Source: Halobacteriovoraceae bacterium (GTDB lineage Bacteria; Bdellovibrionota; Bacteriovoracia; Bacteriovoracales; Bacteriovoracaceae). From it: a stretch of 64,000 bases of DNA. The notes under the pieces were generated by a model that saw only the letters and a list, made by a program, of their open reading frames with translations, was not told where the DNA came from and did no database searches. The stretch covers positions 248,001 through 312,000 of the forward strand of contig PASN01000019.1 in NCBI GenBank assembly GCA_002711995.1, given 5' to 3'. Both the position numbers and the translations under genes were made by a program. How positions within the stretch are numbered: the stretch's first letter is position 1; each line of letters begins with the position of its first letter. Positions 25,575 through 33,889 of the stretch are shown here, piece after piece.

Positions 25575-27134
25575 ATGAAAAAAATTCTTTTGACACTTGG
25601 CGTTATGGTTTGTATGAAGGTTTATGCAAACCCAATTATTATAGATGTCCGTGAAAAATGGGGGGATCATAAAGAAGTCCAAATCCTTCTAAATAACGAC
25701 CTAGTTGTATATGGTTACAATAATGTTAAGATTGTGAATCGAAATGATCTAAGCACAGAAGTTGAAATAGATGGCTATAGTTTTCTAGGAAACTATCCTG
25801 AAAACGAAAGACTTATAGTTTTATCTAAGATTAGTACTGCTCCAAATAACGAATACCTTACAGAGCTTTTTATTTATGACCTTGTGGAAAGGAAGAAATT
25901 TTTAGTTCATAGTGAAATCGATAAATCAGCGCCTTTTAATAGAATGGCCAGCATGTATAGCAGCCTTGTAAATAGTTCCCTGCTTGTTCAAAACAAACTT
26001 GTTGTTTCTGGTTTAATGAGTGAAAACGTTCATGTGATCGACTTTTCATCGACACCTGTGCAAAACACTTTTAAAAAACCAAATGGTGACGTGCAGCTAG
26101 TTGCTTCAAGTGCAACTGGAAGTAACGTTCTTTTGTGCGAATATAAAGGATGTTAAAATTTAGGGACTGACTCCCTTAAATTTATTCATACGGACCCCCT
26201 CGTGTACCATGGATGGCAAAGCAAACAAATCCATTGGAAAAATACGAATATCAATGGCGATAATGTTTTCTTTGGTTTTAATAAAAATGTTTACTCTTAT
26301 AACTTAAAAACCAACCAACTTAGAACTCTTAAAGAACTAGAAGGGCAGAATAAGGTTCTTCATTCCACAGAGAAGTCAATCTTTGTAAAACAGACTCACT
26401 TTTCTTCAACCTTTGGAAACATCTCCTATTGTTATTACAAGGTTTTATCGAAAGATACAGGTAAGGTAAAAACTCTAGATGGGTTTGATGGTGATTCTTG
26501 TCCAAGAAAAGTTGGAAGAATTTTAAATAGTAATGATCAATTCGGATTCATGATTTATCAAAAAGCGAAAGGCGGTAGGTATGACAATACTGATGTTTCA
26601 TACTACTTCTACTCTGAGAAAAATGGGGAATCAAAAATCTTCCTATCACTAGGTAAGCATATATCTTACGATCCAGTATCCAGTGGACAACCAGAACTTA
26701 AGATTATTGATGAAAGGTTTTATGTATATCCAAGAGAGACCTCAAGCGTTCAGGAGGTCGTTGTCTATGATGCTAAACGTGATAGGGTCATCTTTCGTCA
26801 CCCTATAAACGTCTACGGCCTGTTTTTTGTTTACAAGGATAAGGTATTCTTCGAAAGAGACAATGGCGATCAATCTGAACTGATTCAATATGATCCTCAA
26901 AGTAATTTATTTGAAAGCTTATTTTCAGTAGATAGCATCTGGAAACCTCAATTTAGTGGAAATTTAATTTCGGGTGTTTCAGAAGATCAAAACTACATCT
27001 TCAACATGGAGACTGGCAAACTCTTTACTCCAGCTATCAAAAATGCACAAACTTCTCTGTCACCAGATGGTAAACAAGCAATCACTGTTTCAGGCTGGAT
27101 ATCTGCAAAGACTTTGTATATTTATAATTTCTAA
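25575..27134 (+). pseudogene. Exported beta-propeller-like protein broken by one in-frame stop
   Basis: One reading frame runs from a signal peptide (M-K-K-I-L-L-T-L-G-V) to 27134 with a single TAA at 26154-26156 (codon 194). The frame before and after the stop is the same, and both halves have the same character: short strands with Y-D/N-T patterns such as L-F-I-Y-D-L and V-V-V-Y-D-A-K, as in WD/YncE-type propellers. The second half could be read from GTG 26202 as a separate 310-aa product but would lack a signal peptide. A recent nonsense mutation, readthrough or sequencing error are all possible. Function unknown. Confidence 0.75.
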
Positions 27135-27143
27135 ATACCTTCA

Positions 27144-27175
27144 GAGCACGTTTCATTATTAAATGTAGCGTGCTC
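27144..27175. terminator. Candidate hairpin between convergent genes
   Basis: GAGCACG (27144-27150) and CGTGCTC (27169-27175) form a perfect 7-bp stem with an 18-base AT-rich loop. It lies between the propeller-like gene and the convergent CBS gene. There is no strong T-run. Confidence 0.45.
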
Positions 27176-27207
27176 AGTATTTCAGGAATCTAGATAGGCC
27201 ATTTATT

Positions 27208-27897
27208 TTAAATATAACCGTTTAGGTGTTGACTTTGCGCCAGATATCTCAGGATGTCGGTTTTTGTGACAATTCCCACTAGCTCGTTCAAATCATTAAG
27301 TATAGGCAAACAGCTGATTCTTTCATGAAGCATTACCAGTGCCATCTCTTTTAAAGGTGCTGTGTCTCTTGCACTTAGCACTTCCTTGACCATAATTTTG
27401 CTTAGCGGAGAGTTTGATTTTTCACCTGCTTTAAGCAAGTCCCTGTCTGAGACGATTCCAGTTATAAGGCCATTATCGTTAACTACTGGCAGATGGCGTG
27501 ATTCGTTTTTCTGCATTTTTCTCCAAGCGCTTTCCACAGGGTCTGACGCCTTTGCAGTGTGAACCGAACATGTCATCACATCTCTAGCACATGCAAGTGA
27601 GCTAGGAGGGGATTGAAGTTCCCTGGACCTCTTATAGGCGGTTATAGCGGCACTTCCCTTTGGTGTTTGTCTAGGGGGTTGATTTGAGCCTTTTTCCTTT
27701 GATTCACTGAGCGCATTTTGAAACTCTTCCTCTTCTGTCCTGGCATGAGTTGGTTCAGTAGGGCTGGCAGCTTGTGTTTTTAAGAGGGGCGCGGAAGGTG
27801 GTAGATTGTAAGGCCTAAACTGGCCTTGAAATGATACGATTAAACTCATACCACCAATCCTAGGCCAAATACCTCCTTGTGTCAGTATTTTAGCCAT
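27208..27897 (-). CDS. Protein with tandem CBS domains and a disordered N-terminus
   Basis: A 229-aa soluble protein. Residues 105-225 form two CBS motifs (A-R-D-V-M-T ... V-S-D-R-D-L-L and K-E-V-L ... I-S-C-L-P-I-L-N ... V-T-K-T-D-I-L), a Bateman module that binds adenine nucleotides. The first 100 residues are rich in Pro, Ser, Glu and Gln and look disordered. The ATG at 27897 has no ribosome site; the Met at residue 17 (27849, M-S-L-I-V-S-F) is a possible true start. It probably senses nucleotide status and acts through an unknown partner. Confidence 0.88.
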   Translation of the reverse strand: MAKILTQGGIWPRIGGMSLIVSFQGQFRPYNLPPSAPLLKTQAASPTEPTHARTEEEEFQNALSESKEKGSNQPPRQTPKGSAAITAYKRSRELQSPPSSLACARDVMTCSVHTAKASDPVESAWRKMQKNESRHLPVVNDNGLITGIVSDRDLLKAGEKSNSPLSKIMVKEVLSARDTAPLKEMALVMLHERISCLPILNDLNELVGIVTKTDILRYLAQSQHLNGYI

Positions 27898-27934
27898 TTT
27901 AAGGCCGAAAGCTGATTATGCCGATAAATAAGCT

Positions 27935-28495
27935 ATGATTAGAATGGCAACATTTCTTGTCTGGGTGATTTTTTTTAATGCTTCTGCCAATTGCGAATGG
28001 GCATTCCTGCGAAACACCACACCGCGACAGTACTTAGAAAACCATGACCTGCAAGTCATAGGTGAGTTTAGGTCATTGAAGGATGAAACAACTGATGGCT
28101 TTTACTTCTATGATGGTTTCTCAAGAGTGTTGGACACAGGTGAGGAAGTAGGGCGAGTTCTCTACCAATACAACCCTGAGAAAAACTCCCTTTTTATTTC
28201 TCATATGAACGTTAAGCTTAAAAAGCAAAAAATAGGTTCTGCTCTGCTTGCAAAAGTTCTAGCAGAATATCCGCATGTTACAAAAATTAGAACAAACTTA
28301 GGTCTCGACAACTTTAGGGCCTTTAGTGGGGCAAAGTCCCTTGGGAAAAGTGATTTGGAAGCGCTCAAAGAAACTGCTGCTTATAAAATGAGGAGAAAAC
28401 TTGGATTTCCTCACATCAATAAGAAATCCATAGATGTGGAAATGGAGGATGAAAGCGTTATATTTGAAGTCTCTCGTTTCCCAGATGGTGAGTAG
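27935..28495 (+). CDS. Exported protein with a GNAT-like core
   Basis: The 186-aa protein starts with a hydrophobic signal-like segment (F-L-V-W-V-I-F-F-N-A-S-A). The middle carries F-I-S-H-M-N-V followed by K-K-Q-K-I-G-S-A-L-L, which matches strand 4 and the acetyl-CoA pyrophosphate loop (Q/R-x-x-G-x-A/G) of GNAT acetyltransferases, and A-A-Y-K-M-R-R-K-L-G-F matches the usual C-terminal Y-x-x-x-G-F. An exported GNAT fold is odd, because acetyl-CoA is cytosolic; it may use another ligand or be membrane-anchored facing inward. Start may also be ATG 27944. Confidence 0.65.
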   Translation: MIRMATFLVWVIFFNASANCEWAFLRNTTPRQYLENHDLQVIGEFRSLKDETTDGFYFYDGFSRVLDTGEEVGRVLYQYNPEKNSLFISHMNVKLKKQKIGSALLAKVLAEYPHVTKIRTNLGLDNFRAFSGAKSLGKSDLEALKETAAYKMRRKLGFPHINKKSIDVEMEDESVIFEVSRFPDGE

Positions 28496-28499
28496 CTTC

Positions 28500-29363
28500 T
28501 TATTGCTTACACACCATTCTTCTTAGGCGCGGGCTTCTAATCTTTAAAGGGTCCACTTGACCAGTGGGAATACTGTCTTCAAGAGTCTTAGCATAAAGTC
28601 CACCATCAATAACACCCATAAAAAACTTAACACTTGCATGTGGAGCAATTAATGTGCCCTGGATGCCTGTTCCATAAGTTCGTTTCACAGGCCCAACCAT
28701 GCCAAGAAGAAGCTTTTTTGAGTTGTAAAAATTGTAGATGATATTTTCAGCTCGCACACCCTCTAGTTCTAGGGACATTCGGTAGAATTCGGCCCTCTCT
28801 AGGCCTTCATTGTCAACATTGATTATCAGAATGGAGTTTGTAGATCCTTTTAGAACGAGCTTGTGAGCACGTTTTAAATCATAAGCAGAGATGGAAACAA
28901 TATTTAAATCATCCTTGGCCACAATCTCAATTTTGCCTGATAAGATCTCAGCAGATGAAGTGTTGGGAAGAGACTTCAGTCTATCGGAGAATTCGACTAA
29001 CTGCTCATGATACAAAGAATTTTGGTGATAAAAGTTTTCACCGGTTTTTACTCTTCTAGGTTTGCTAATTCTACTTGTTTTGGCGGAGCCTGCTTCTGCA
29101 TCCTCTGTGATGGTTCCGTCACTGGCCAATAAATGACCCCCAACGCTAATTCTTCCGTTAATGGTGAAATGTTTTAAAAATGCATCACCACCGACAAAGG
29201 TGTCACCTTGAATGTCCGAGTGAGCTATGTGCATGTTGCCTGAAAAGTAGGCCTGAAGATCAAGAAGACAGAGCTCTCTTGGTTCAGTGCTGCCACCGCT
29301 ACCTGCGAGCGCTAAAAATGGGTAAAACATTAGGGCCGAAAGAAGAATTAAAATATGTTTCAT
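28500..29363 (-). CDS. Exported choice-of-anchor A domain protein
   Basis: The 287-aa protein has a signal peptide (ending F-L-A-L-A-G) and the choice-of-anchor A pattern: an N-terminal D-I-Q-G-D-T-F-V-G-G-D-A motif, a central L-I-I-N-V strand, and a C-terminal G-T-L-I-A-P-H-A-S-V ... G-V-I-D-G-G-L-Y-A segment. Such domains are beta-solenoid or adhesin-like surface modules usually followed by a sorting anchor; here none is seen, so the protein may be periplasmic or secreted. It is convergent with the GNAT-like gene, with a four-base gap. Confidence 0.82.
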   Translation of the reverse strand: MKHILILLSALMFYPFLALAGSGGSTEPRELCLLDLQAYFSGNMHIAHSDIQGDTFVGGDAFLKHFTINGRISVGGHLLASDGTITEDAEAGSAKTSRISKPRRVKTGENFYHQNSLYHEQLVEFSDRLKSLPNTSSAEILSGKIEIVAKDDLNIVSISAYDLKRAHKLVLKGSTNSILIINVDNEGLERAEFYRMSLELEGVRAENIIYNFYNSKKLLLGMVGPVKRTYGTGIQGTLIAPHASVKFFMGVIDGGLYAKTLEDSIPTGQVDPLKIRSPRLRRMVCKQ

Positions 29364-29529
29364 ATCTGGTGATTATAATGGCAAATAGGACGTTGTTTTA
29401 GCCGATTTGTAATAGTTTCAAGGTTTGTGCTCCTCACACTGCATATTTATGAGGAAAGGGAGGTAAAATCCTAGTATTTCGGCCGATTACCTTCATCTAG
29501 GTATTCTTTCCCCTAAGAACGATTGCTGT

Positions 29530-29535
29530 TATAAT
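29530..29535 (+). promoter_or_regulatory. Consensus -10 box directly before a start codon
   Basis: TATAAT ends six bases before the ATG at 29542. Used as a -10 element, it would start transcription at or very near the ATG, giving a leaderless mRNA, and no ribosome site is seen. No good -35 box is present, so this is tentative. Confidence 0.35.
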
Positions 29536-29541
29536 TTCACC

Positions 29542-30903
29542 ATGTTGAGGATTGTTTATTTTATTAGTGCGGCGGTGCTAGGGCTAAGTCCTATTCAAGC
29601 TCATTCCACTAAATGTCCCAATTCTCTTAGGTCATGGGTCCAAAGCTTGGACCGACTGGCCGATTCAGTAACTCCACCCTTGGGAAATCCTGAGGCCTAT
29701 GAAGTTACTAGAGGCCCCCGCATACTTCCGGTAGAAAAGTATCAAGAGATACTTTCTTTTTGGCAAGATTGTGGAAAAAAAGCGGATGCAATTATCGCTG
29801 CTCGATTTAAGAATTTAATTGAACACTCTAGGTATATGGCAAAGATCTTGGAAAAAGGGCACTCTGGTCTCTATATAAGCGACTTAGAATATATGAACCT
29901 CTTCAAAAAGGAAGCCAAGGTTTCCAAGCTTCCAAGTGAGTTTTTCGAAGAAGGGTATTTGCCCGACAATTGGAAGGATATCTTAAGTGAATGCGATAAA
30001 ATTAAACCCCTGAAAAAGTACTCCAAGACATGCAAATCCATTAAGGATTGGCTTATCATTCCATTTTATTCAACAATAAACGATGGCGGGGGAAACTTCG
30101 AACGTTTGATTATTTTTGTACCAGGTGAATTCTATCAGCGCTTCTACCTTTTCTCCCAAGAAGACGGTTTTCAAAAAGAAAAAAAAATTGTTAGCTCAAT
30201 TATTGTCCAGACAAAGGACAAGTCATCTGGAAAGGCCTTGTCCTCATTACGGCCAGTCTTTTTTGATAAACATGCCAGGGGCCACTCTTTCAGCCAAGGA
30301 AGGTGCTTAATGTGTCACCCTAATGGGCTTAGAGAAATACATCCTTTGAAGGGGAGCTATCTATCAGTGAAGAGTGCGAAAAATATAAAAAAGTTTAATA
30401 AGCTGGTCCAATCTTATGCAGGAAAAGTGAATTGGGGCAAGGAAGTTGACTTAAAGGCACTTGGTCCTAGCTTAGGGGACACTTGTGTAAGTTGCCATTC
30501 CAAAGAAGAGGGGAGAAACCCTCTTGGAGTCCTATCTTACCCTCCGATGATCATGTCCAAGATTCACGAACGTGAAATGCCATACAGTCAGCTTTATTCT
30601 ACATATAATCAAATTATTGATAGACTAAATTTAAGTGACAACAAAGAGTTAAAATTAAAGGTGCACAAGTTAGCTGTGGCAGGAAATTTTAAACAAGGAC
30701 AGTACTATCGCAATGAAGAGCAGGTTCAAATGGCGCGAATTAAGGTTTTAGATGTGCTTAAGGAGGAAGGGTTTGTGTCGACGTATGAGTACTATAAGGC
30801 TATTGCTATCGATAACCTGCTAGGCATTGTCAAATCTCGTAAGTCTGAAAGTCTGTTTAAAGAGTATAAAAGAGACTTTAATCAGTGGTTAAAGGGCCTG
30901 TAA
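29542..30903 (+). CDS. Exported di-heme c-type cytochrome-like protein
   Basis: The 453-aa protein has a signal peptide and two heme c binding motifs, C-L-M-C-H (residues 255-259) and C-V-S-C-H (315-319), with H-P-N-G and a conserved L-G nearby. The 250 residues before the first motif are not recognised. It is probably a periplasmic electron carrier or peroxidase-like enzyme. The next gene (DoxX-like membrane protein) starts directly after its stop, so the two are co-transcribed and lie at the upstream edge of the RiPP locus. Whether it serves that locus is unknown. Confidence 0.82.
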   Translation: MLRIVYFISAAVLGLSPIQAHSTKCPNSLRSWVQSLDRLADSVTPPLGNPEAYEVTRGPRILPVEKYQEILSFWQDCGKKADAIIAARFKNLIEHSRYMAKILEKGHSGLYISDLEYMNLFKKEAKVSKLPSEFFEEGYLPDNWKDILSECDKIKPLKKYSKTCKSIKDWLIIPFYSTINDGGGNFERLIIFVPGEFYQRFYLFSQEDGFQKEKKIVSSIIVQTKDKSSGKALSSLRPVFFDKHARGHSFSQGRCLMCHPNGLREIHPLKGSYLSVKSAKNIKKFNKLVQSYAGKVNWGKEVDLKALGPSLGDTCVSCHSKEEGRNPLGVLSYPPMIMSKIHEREMPYSQLYSTYNQIIDRLNLSDNKELKLKVHKLAVAGNFKQGQYYRNEEQVQMARIKVLDVLKEEGFVSTYEYYKAIAIDNLLGIVKSRKSESLFKEYKRDFNQWLKGL

Positions 30904-32103
30904 ATGAACAATAATGGTTCCAAACAAGCTAGTAAGCATGGAAGAAAGTCTCTCTCGACTTTTTTAGTTTTCGCTGATCGACTTCTTTTAGGCTTTCTAT
31001 TTTTGATTTGTTTGGAAACATCATTTCTTTATTTAGATATTCCTCCTTTTAAATATTTATTTGAAGGCTACTATCAAGGGCTTATATGGTTTGCAGACGC
31101 TATATTAAACTCCGCTTTAAATCTTGAAATAAAATTTGTTAGAGAGTTCAACGGAAGCACCGATCGCATAATCGATATCTTCAAATACTGTTTTTTCTTT
31201 TCTCTCTCATCATTATGGGCCTTGTTTGGAAAGGAAGTAAAGTACCGCAGGCCTGTTTTGGCAGTTATTGTCTTTGGACTGGCCATCGTGCAAATAAGTT
31301 ATGGCCTTGGAAAGTTAATGGGCATGCAGTTTGGTCCTCCGTCAGCTTTTCGTTGGACGGAAGAGGTGGGGAATATGACTCCTATGAGATTGATGTGGAC
31401 CTTTATAGGTGTTTCTCCCTTATTCAAGTCTTTTGTTGGACTCTCACAGGCTTTTGCGGGGGCCTTAATTGTTGTGCCTAAGACTAGGCTCATAGGGGCC
31501 TGTCTAAGTTTCGCACTTTTTATAAATATCTTTGTATTGAATGTTGCCTTTGATGCGCCTTTGAAGATATTCACACTGTGCATGGTCTTGGCCTCCATTA
31601 TTGTCTTAGTGAGTTGCGACAATTTTAAAGCGTTCAAAGAAAGCGTAATCCCTAAAGGAGTTAAATGGGGCAGATTTGAAGTTGGCGTTGTATGTTGCCT
31701 TGTTTTTCTTACCGTACTGAGTGCTCCCGAGAACATGACCAATGAAAAGGAATCTCGCTTCTACGGGGAATATAGGATTCTTAGAGACATAGAACCTGAA
31801 AATATTGATCGTGTGGTATTCGGAGGTGGTAACACTTTAAAAGTTCTTGCTGATGGAAAAGGGTATTACTTTTCTTACCAAAAGGGTGAACAAGGCCATT
31901 CAATAGTTGGCTTTGAAAAAGTTTTTAAAAGTCACGGCAGTTTCTTTTTTGAAGGAAACAACTTAGTACTCGTCTGGGAGAATAGAAAGGTGGCTTTTGC
32001 ACGCAAAAATGAAGAACAAAAACTAATTAGATTGCCAGCGAAGCTTATTCACGAATTCCCTCTAAATGAATCTGAGAGTTTTAAAAGAAGAAGGTTTAAC
32101 TAG
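30904..32103 (+). CDS. DoxX-like multi-pass membrane protein
   Basis: A 399-aa protein with about seven hydrophobic segments in the first 260 residues. The pattern Y-G-L-G-K-L-M-G-M-Q-F, M-W-T-F-I-G-V-S, G-L-S-Q-A-F-A-G-A-L-I-V-V-P-K-T-R and F-I-N-I-F-V-L-N-V-A-F-D-A-P-L-K is that of DoxX-type proteins. The last 120 residues form a soluble domain rich in strands. The start codon follows the cytochrome stop without a gap. It stands 48 bases before the JmjC-type gene, so it may be part of the RiPP operon. Role unknown; DoxX proteins are linked to quinones and thiol oxidation. Confidence 0.72.
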   Translation: MNNNGSKQASKHGRKSLSTFLVFADRLLLGFLFLICLETSFLYLDIPPFKYLFEGYYQGLIWFADAILNSALNLEIKFVREFNGSTDRIIDIFKYCFFFSLSSLWALFGKEVKYRRPVLAVIVFGLAIVQISYGLGKLMGMQFGPPSAFRWTEEVGNMTPMRLMWTFIGVSPLFKSFVGLSQAFAGALIVVPKTRLIGACLSFALFINIFVLNVAFDAPLKIFTLCMVLASIIVLVSCDNFKAFKESVIPKGVKWGRFEVGVVCCLVFLTVLSAPENMTNEKESRFYGEYRILRDIEPENIDRVVFGGGNTLKVLADGKGYYFSYQKGEQGHSIVGFEKVFKSHGSFFFEGNNLVLVWENRKVAFARKNEEQKLIRLPAKLIHEFPLNESESFKRRRFN

Positions 32104-32151
32104 GAAACTCCCTAGAGTTTTGATTTGGCATGCAAAGGCTAATGCCGTAAA

Positions 32152-33288
32152 ATGTGTTTTATGAAACAAAAAATGTTTTTTGATATTGAGTCTCTTTGTG
32201 ACCAGGAGTTTTTTAAAAAGCACTGGAAGAAGGAGATAAAAGTCTGGAAAGGAGCGCTCAAAGAGCAGCTGTTTGACTATGAAAAACTGAATGATATCTT
32301 AAATACATTTGAATTTTCCACCGAAGATCTGCGACTTGTGCGTGGGGATCAGTTCTATAATATGCAGAAGTTGGTGGAGAAAAACGCCCATGACAGCAAA
32401 CATCGCCTAAATCGTTACTCTAAAATTGACTCGTTAAAACTCAATGAAGTTTTACGTCGAGACACCTATTCTGTGCGTTTTTTCTCTCTTTCTAAATATG
32501 ACGTCGAGTTCAAGAGATTTGCGCGACATGTGGAGCAATTAACACACAGAAGATGTGACTCCATAGGTATTTATACACCTGAAGGTCAGAGTGCTTTTAG
32601 CTGGCACGCTGACGACTTTAATGGGTTTGCAGTGCAGACAGAAGGTAAAAAGACATGGAGAATCGCGCCTCCTGGAAAAGACGGAAGCGATGGAGACTAT
32701 CGTGAAGTCACGCTTGAGAAAGGGGATATTCTTTATTTTCCCGAAGGATTGTTTCACCAAGTTTTTACTGAAGATACCCCTTCCTTACACGTGACGTTCG
32801 CTTTAAGAGAACTTGAATTAAAAGAGTTAATGAATGTATTTTTGCACCAATTGGACAACCCTCTTTTCAAAAAAAGATTCGCATATGAAGAGAATGGTTT
32901 TGGGGTGAATGAAGCTGCCACCAAGAAACTTCTTAGGGAGGGAGTGTTCGGTCTCAATAAAGTATTCAACGATCCTCATTTTGTTTATGCGGCCGAGGGT
33001 TTGCTTTTAGGCGGGATCGAGAAGCAGAAGCCTTTCATTAATCTTCCTTATGGAGGGCAAGATACAAGCTTTCGCCTCGCCAACACTGAAGAGGCCTTGG
33101 TTTTAAAAAGAGGAGAGGGGGGAGCTAGTATTTTATTTAGAGGCCGAAAATATCCCATTGGTGTCTCAAAGGAAGAGTTTGAGCAATTAATAACAAAAGG
33201 CGTTTTTAATGAAAAAAAGCTCAGTGCACTTTTCCCCCAAGTAGATATTGTGGAACTTTTAACTATAGGACTTGTAGAAGAAATATGA
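32152..33288 (+). CDS. JmjC/cupin-type Fe(II)-2-oxoglutarate oxygenase of the RiPP locus
   Basis: The 378-aa protein has a JmjC-like core. His152 and Asp154 in S-W-H-A-D-D-F and His202 in E-G-L-F-H-Q-V-F supply the H-x-D...H iron triad, and K-K-T-W-R-I (about 163-168) fits the 2-oxoglutarate-binding strand. The layout (cupin core plus helical C-terminal part) resembles ribosomal-protein hydroxylases of the ROXA type. Its stop overlaps the PqqD-like gene, and a precursor peptide lies 0.4 kb downstream, so hydroxylation of the peptide is a reasonable guess. The start is ATG 32152 or 32161; the ribosome site is weak. Confidence 0.82.
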   Translation: MCFMKQKMFFDIESLCDQEFFKKHWKKEIKVWKGALKEQLFDYEKLNDILNTFEFSTEDLRLVRGDQFYNMQKLVEKNAHDSKHRLNRYSKIDSLKLNEVLRRDTYSVRFFSLSKYDVEFKRFARHVEQLTHRRCDSIGIYTPEGQSAFSWHADDFNGFAVQTEGKKTWRIAPPGKDGSDGDYREVTLEKGDILYFPEGLFHQVFTEDTPSLHVTFALRELELKELMNVFLHQLDNPLFKKRFAYEENGFGVNEAATKKLLREGVFGLNKVFNDPHFVYAAEGLLLGGIEKQKPFINLPYGGQDTSFRLANTEEALVLKRGEGGASILFRGRKYPIGVSKEEFEQLITKGVFNEKKLSALFPQVDIVELLTIGLVEEI

Positions 33289-33536
33289 ACTATCAAATTA
33301 ACCCCGAATTTATTTATGCTGAAGAGGACAATGGTGAACTAGCTATTGTTGGGCTTTCAGACGAAAATAATGAGGTTATTAGACTCCAGGGAAAGCTTGG
33401 GGAAATTTTTATCCTCATAGTTGAAGAAGGCCTTTCACTTGAAGAAATAGTGGCACGGGATGATCAGATCGAATTAGCTGACTTAGAAAAGTTTGCCAAA
33501 AAGCTTTCTGAATTAGGGGTGCTAAGCCCGACTTAA
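33285..33536 (+). CDS. PqqD-like RiPP recognition element (first copy)
   Basis: An 83-aa stand-alone protein starting inside the JmjC gene stop (ATGA). The order of short strands followed by helices (A-I-V-G-L-S-D-E-N-N-E-V-I-R-L, G-K-L-G-E-I-F-I-L-I, G-L-S-L-E-E-I, D-L-E-K-F-A-K-K-L) is the PqqD winged-helix pattern. Such proteins bind leader peptides and hand them to modifying enzymes. It lies 136 bases upstream of the precursor gene. The intervening 33537-33672 carries no other gene and may hold a separate promoter for the precursor. Confidence 0.75.
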   Translation: MNYQINPEFIYAEEDNGELAIVGLSDENNEVIRLQGKLGEIFILIVEEGLSLEEIVARDDQIELADLEKFAKKLSELGVLSPT

Positions 33537-33672
33537 TTGTGACTTGCCCACCTAAGTAGGCAAAAGTTCTTCGGCTGGGGAAGCTAAGTAGCCTAAATTA
33601 CAAATACCTTTAAATACAATAGCGTTCATGTTACGATTGTCTTAATAATTTCTAACCCCAGTTGGATGCATC

Positions 33673-33885
33673 ATGGCAAAAAGTAAGAAAACAGAAAGCG
33701 CAGGCAAGACTTTTGAATTTGGAAGTCTAGGTAGAATTCTGATTGAAAACTTAGAGGAAGTTGAATCAAGCAACTTCGAATACTTAAATCCAAAAACTGT
33801 GGAAGATTTGACCGATCTTAATGCTTACGCTATTCAATCTGGATGTTCTGCCTGTTCTGCTAGTGGATTGGCATTTTGCTGTTAA
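33673..33885 (+). CDS. Lanthipeptide-type precursor peptide
   Basis: A 70-aa peptide with a charged, hydrophobic-patterned leader (residues 1 to about 53, with F-E-F-G-S-L-G-R-I-L-I-E-N-L and F-E-Y-L-N-P). The C-terminal tail is rich in Ser and Cys: Ser at 56, 59, 62 and 64, Cys at 58, 61, 69 and 70, with no Thr. Equal numbers of Ser and Cys would allow up to four lanthionine rings, the last ending in a Cys-Cys terminus. The gene lies 4 bases before LanC and is followed directly by LanB. There is no double-Gly cleavage site. Exact leader boundary is inferred. Confidence 0.85.
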   Translation: MAKSKKTESAGKTFEFGSLGRILIENLEEVESSNFEYLNPKTVEDLTDLNAYAIQSGCSACSASGLAFCC

Positions 33886-33889
33886 GTAA

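Noticed and set aside
25427-25654. A 75-aa frame overlapping the start of the propeller-like gene
   Set aside because: It overlaps the signal-peptide region of the exported gene in another frame and has no recognisable domain; the leading region looks non-coding.
31299-31742. A 147-aa minus-strand frame inside the DoxX-like gene
   Set aside because: Antisense shadow of membrane-segment codons; no start signal.
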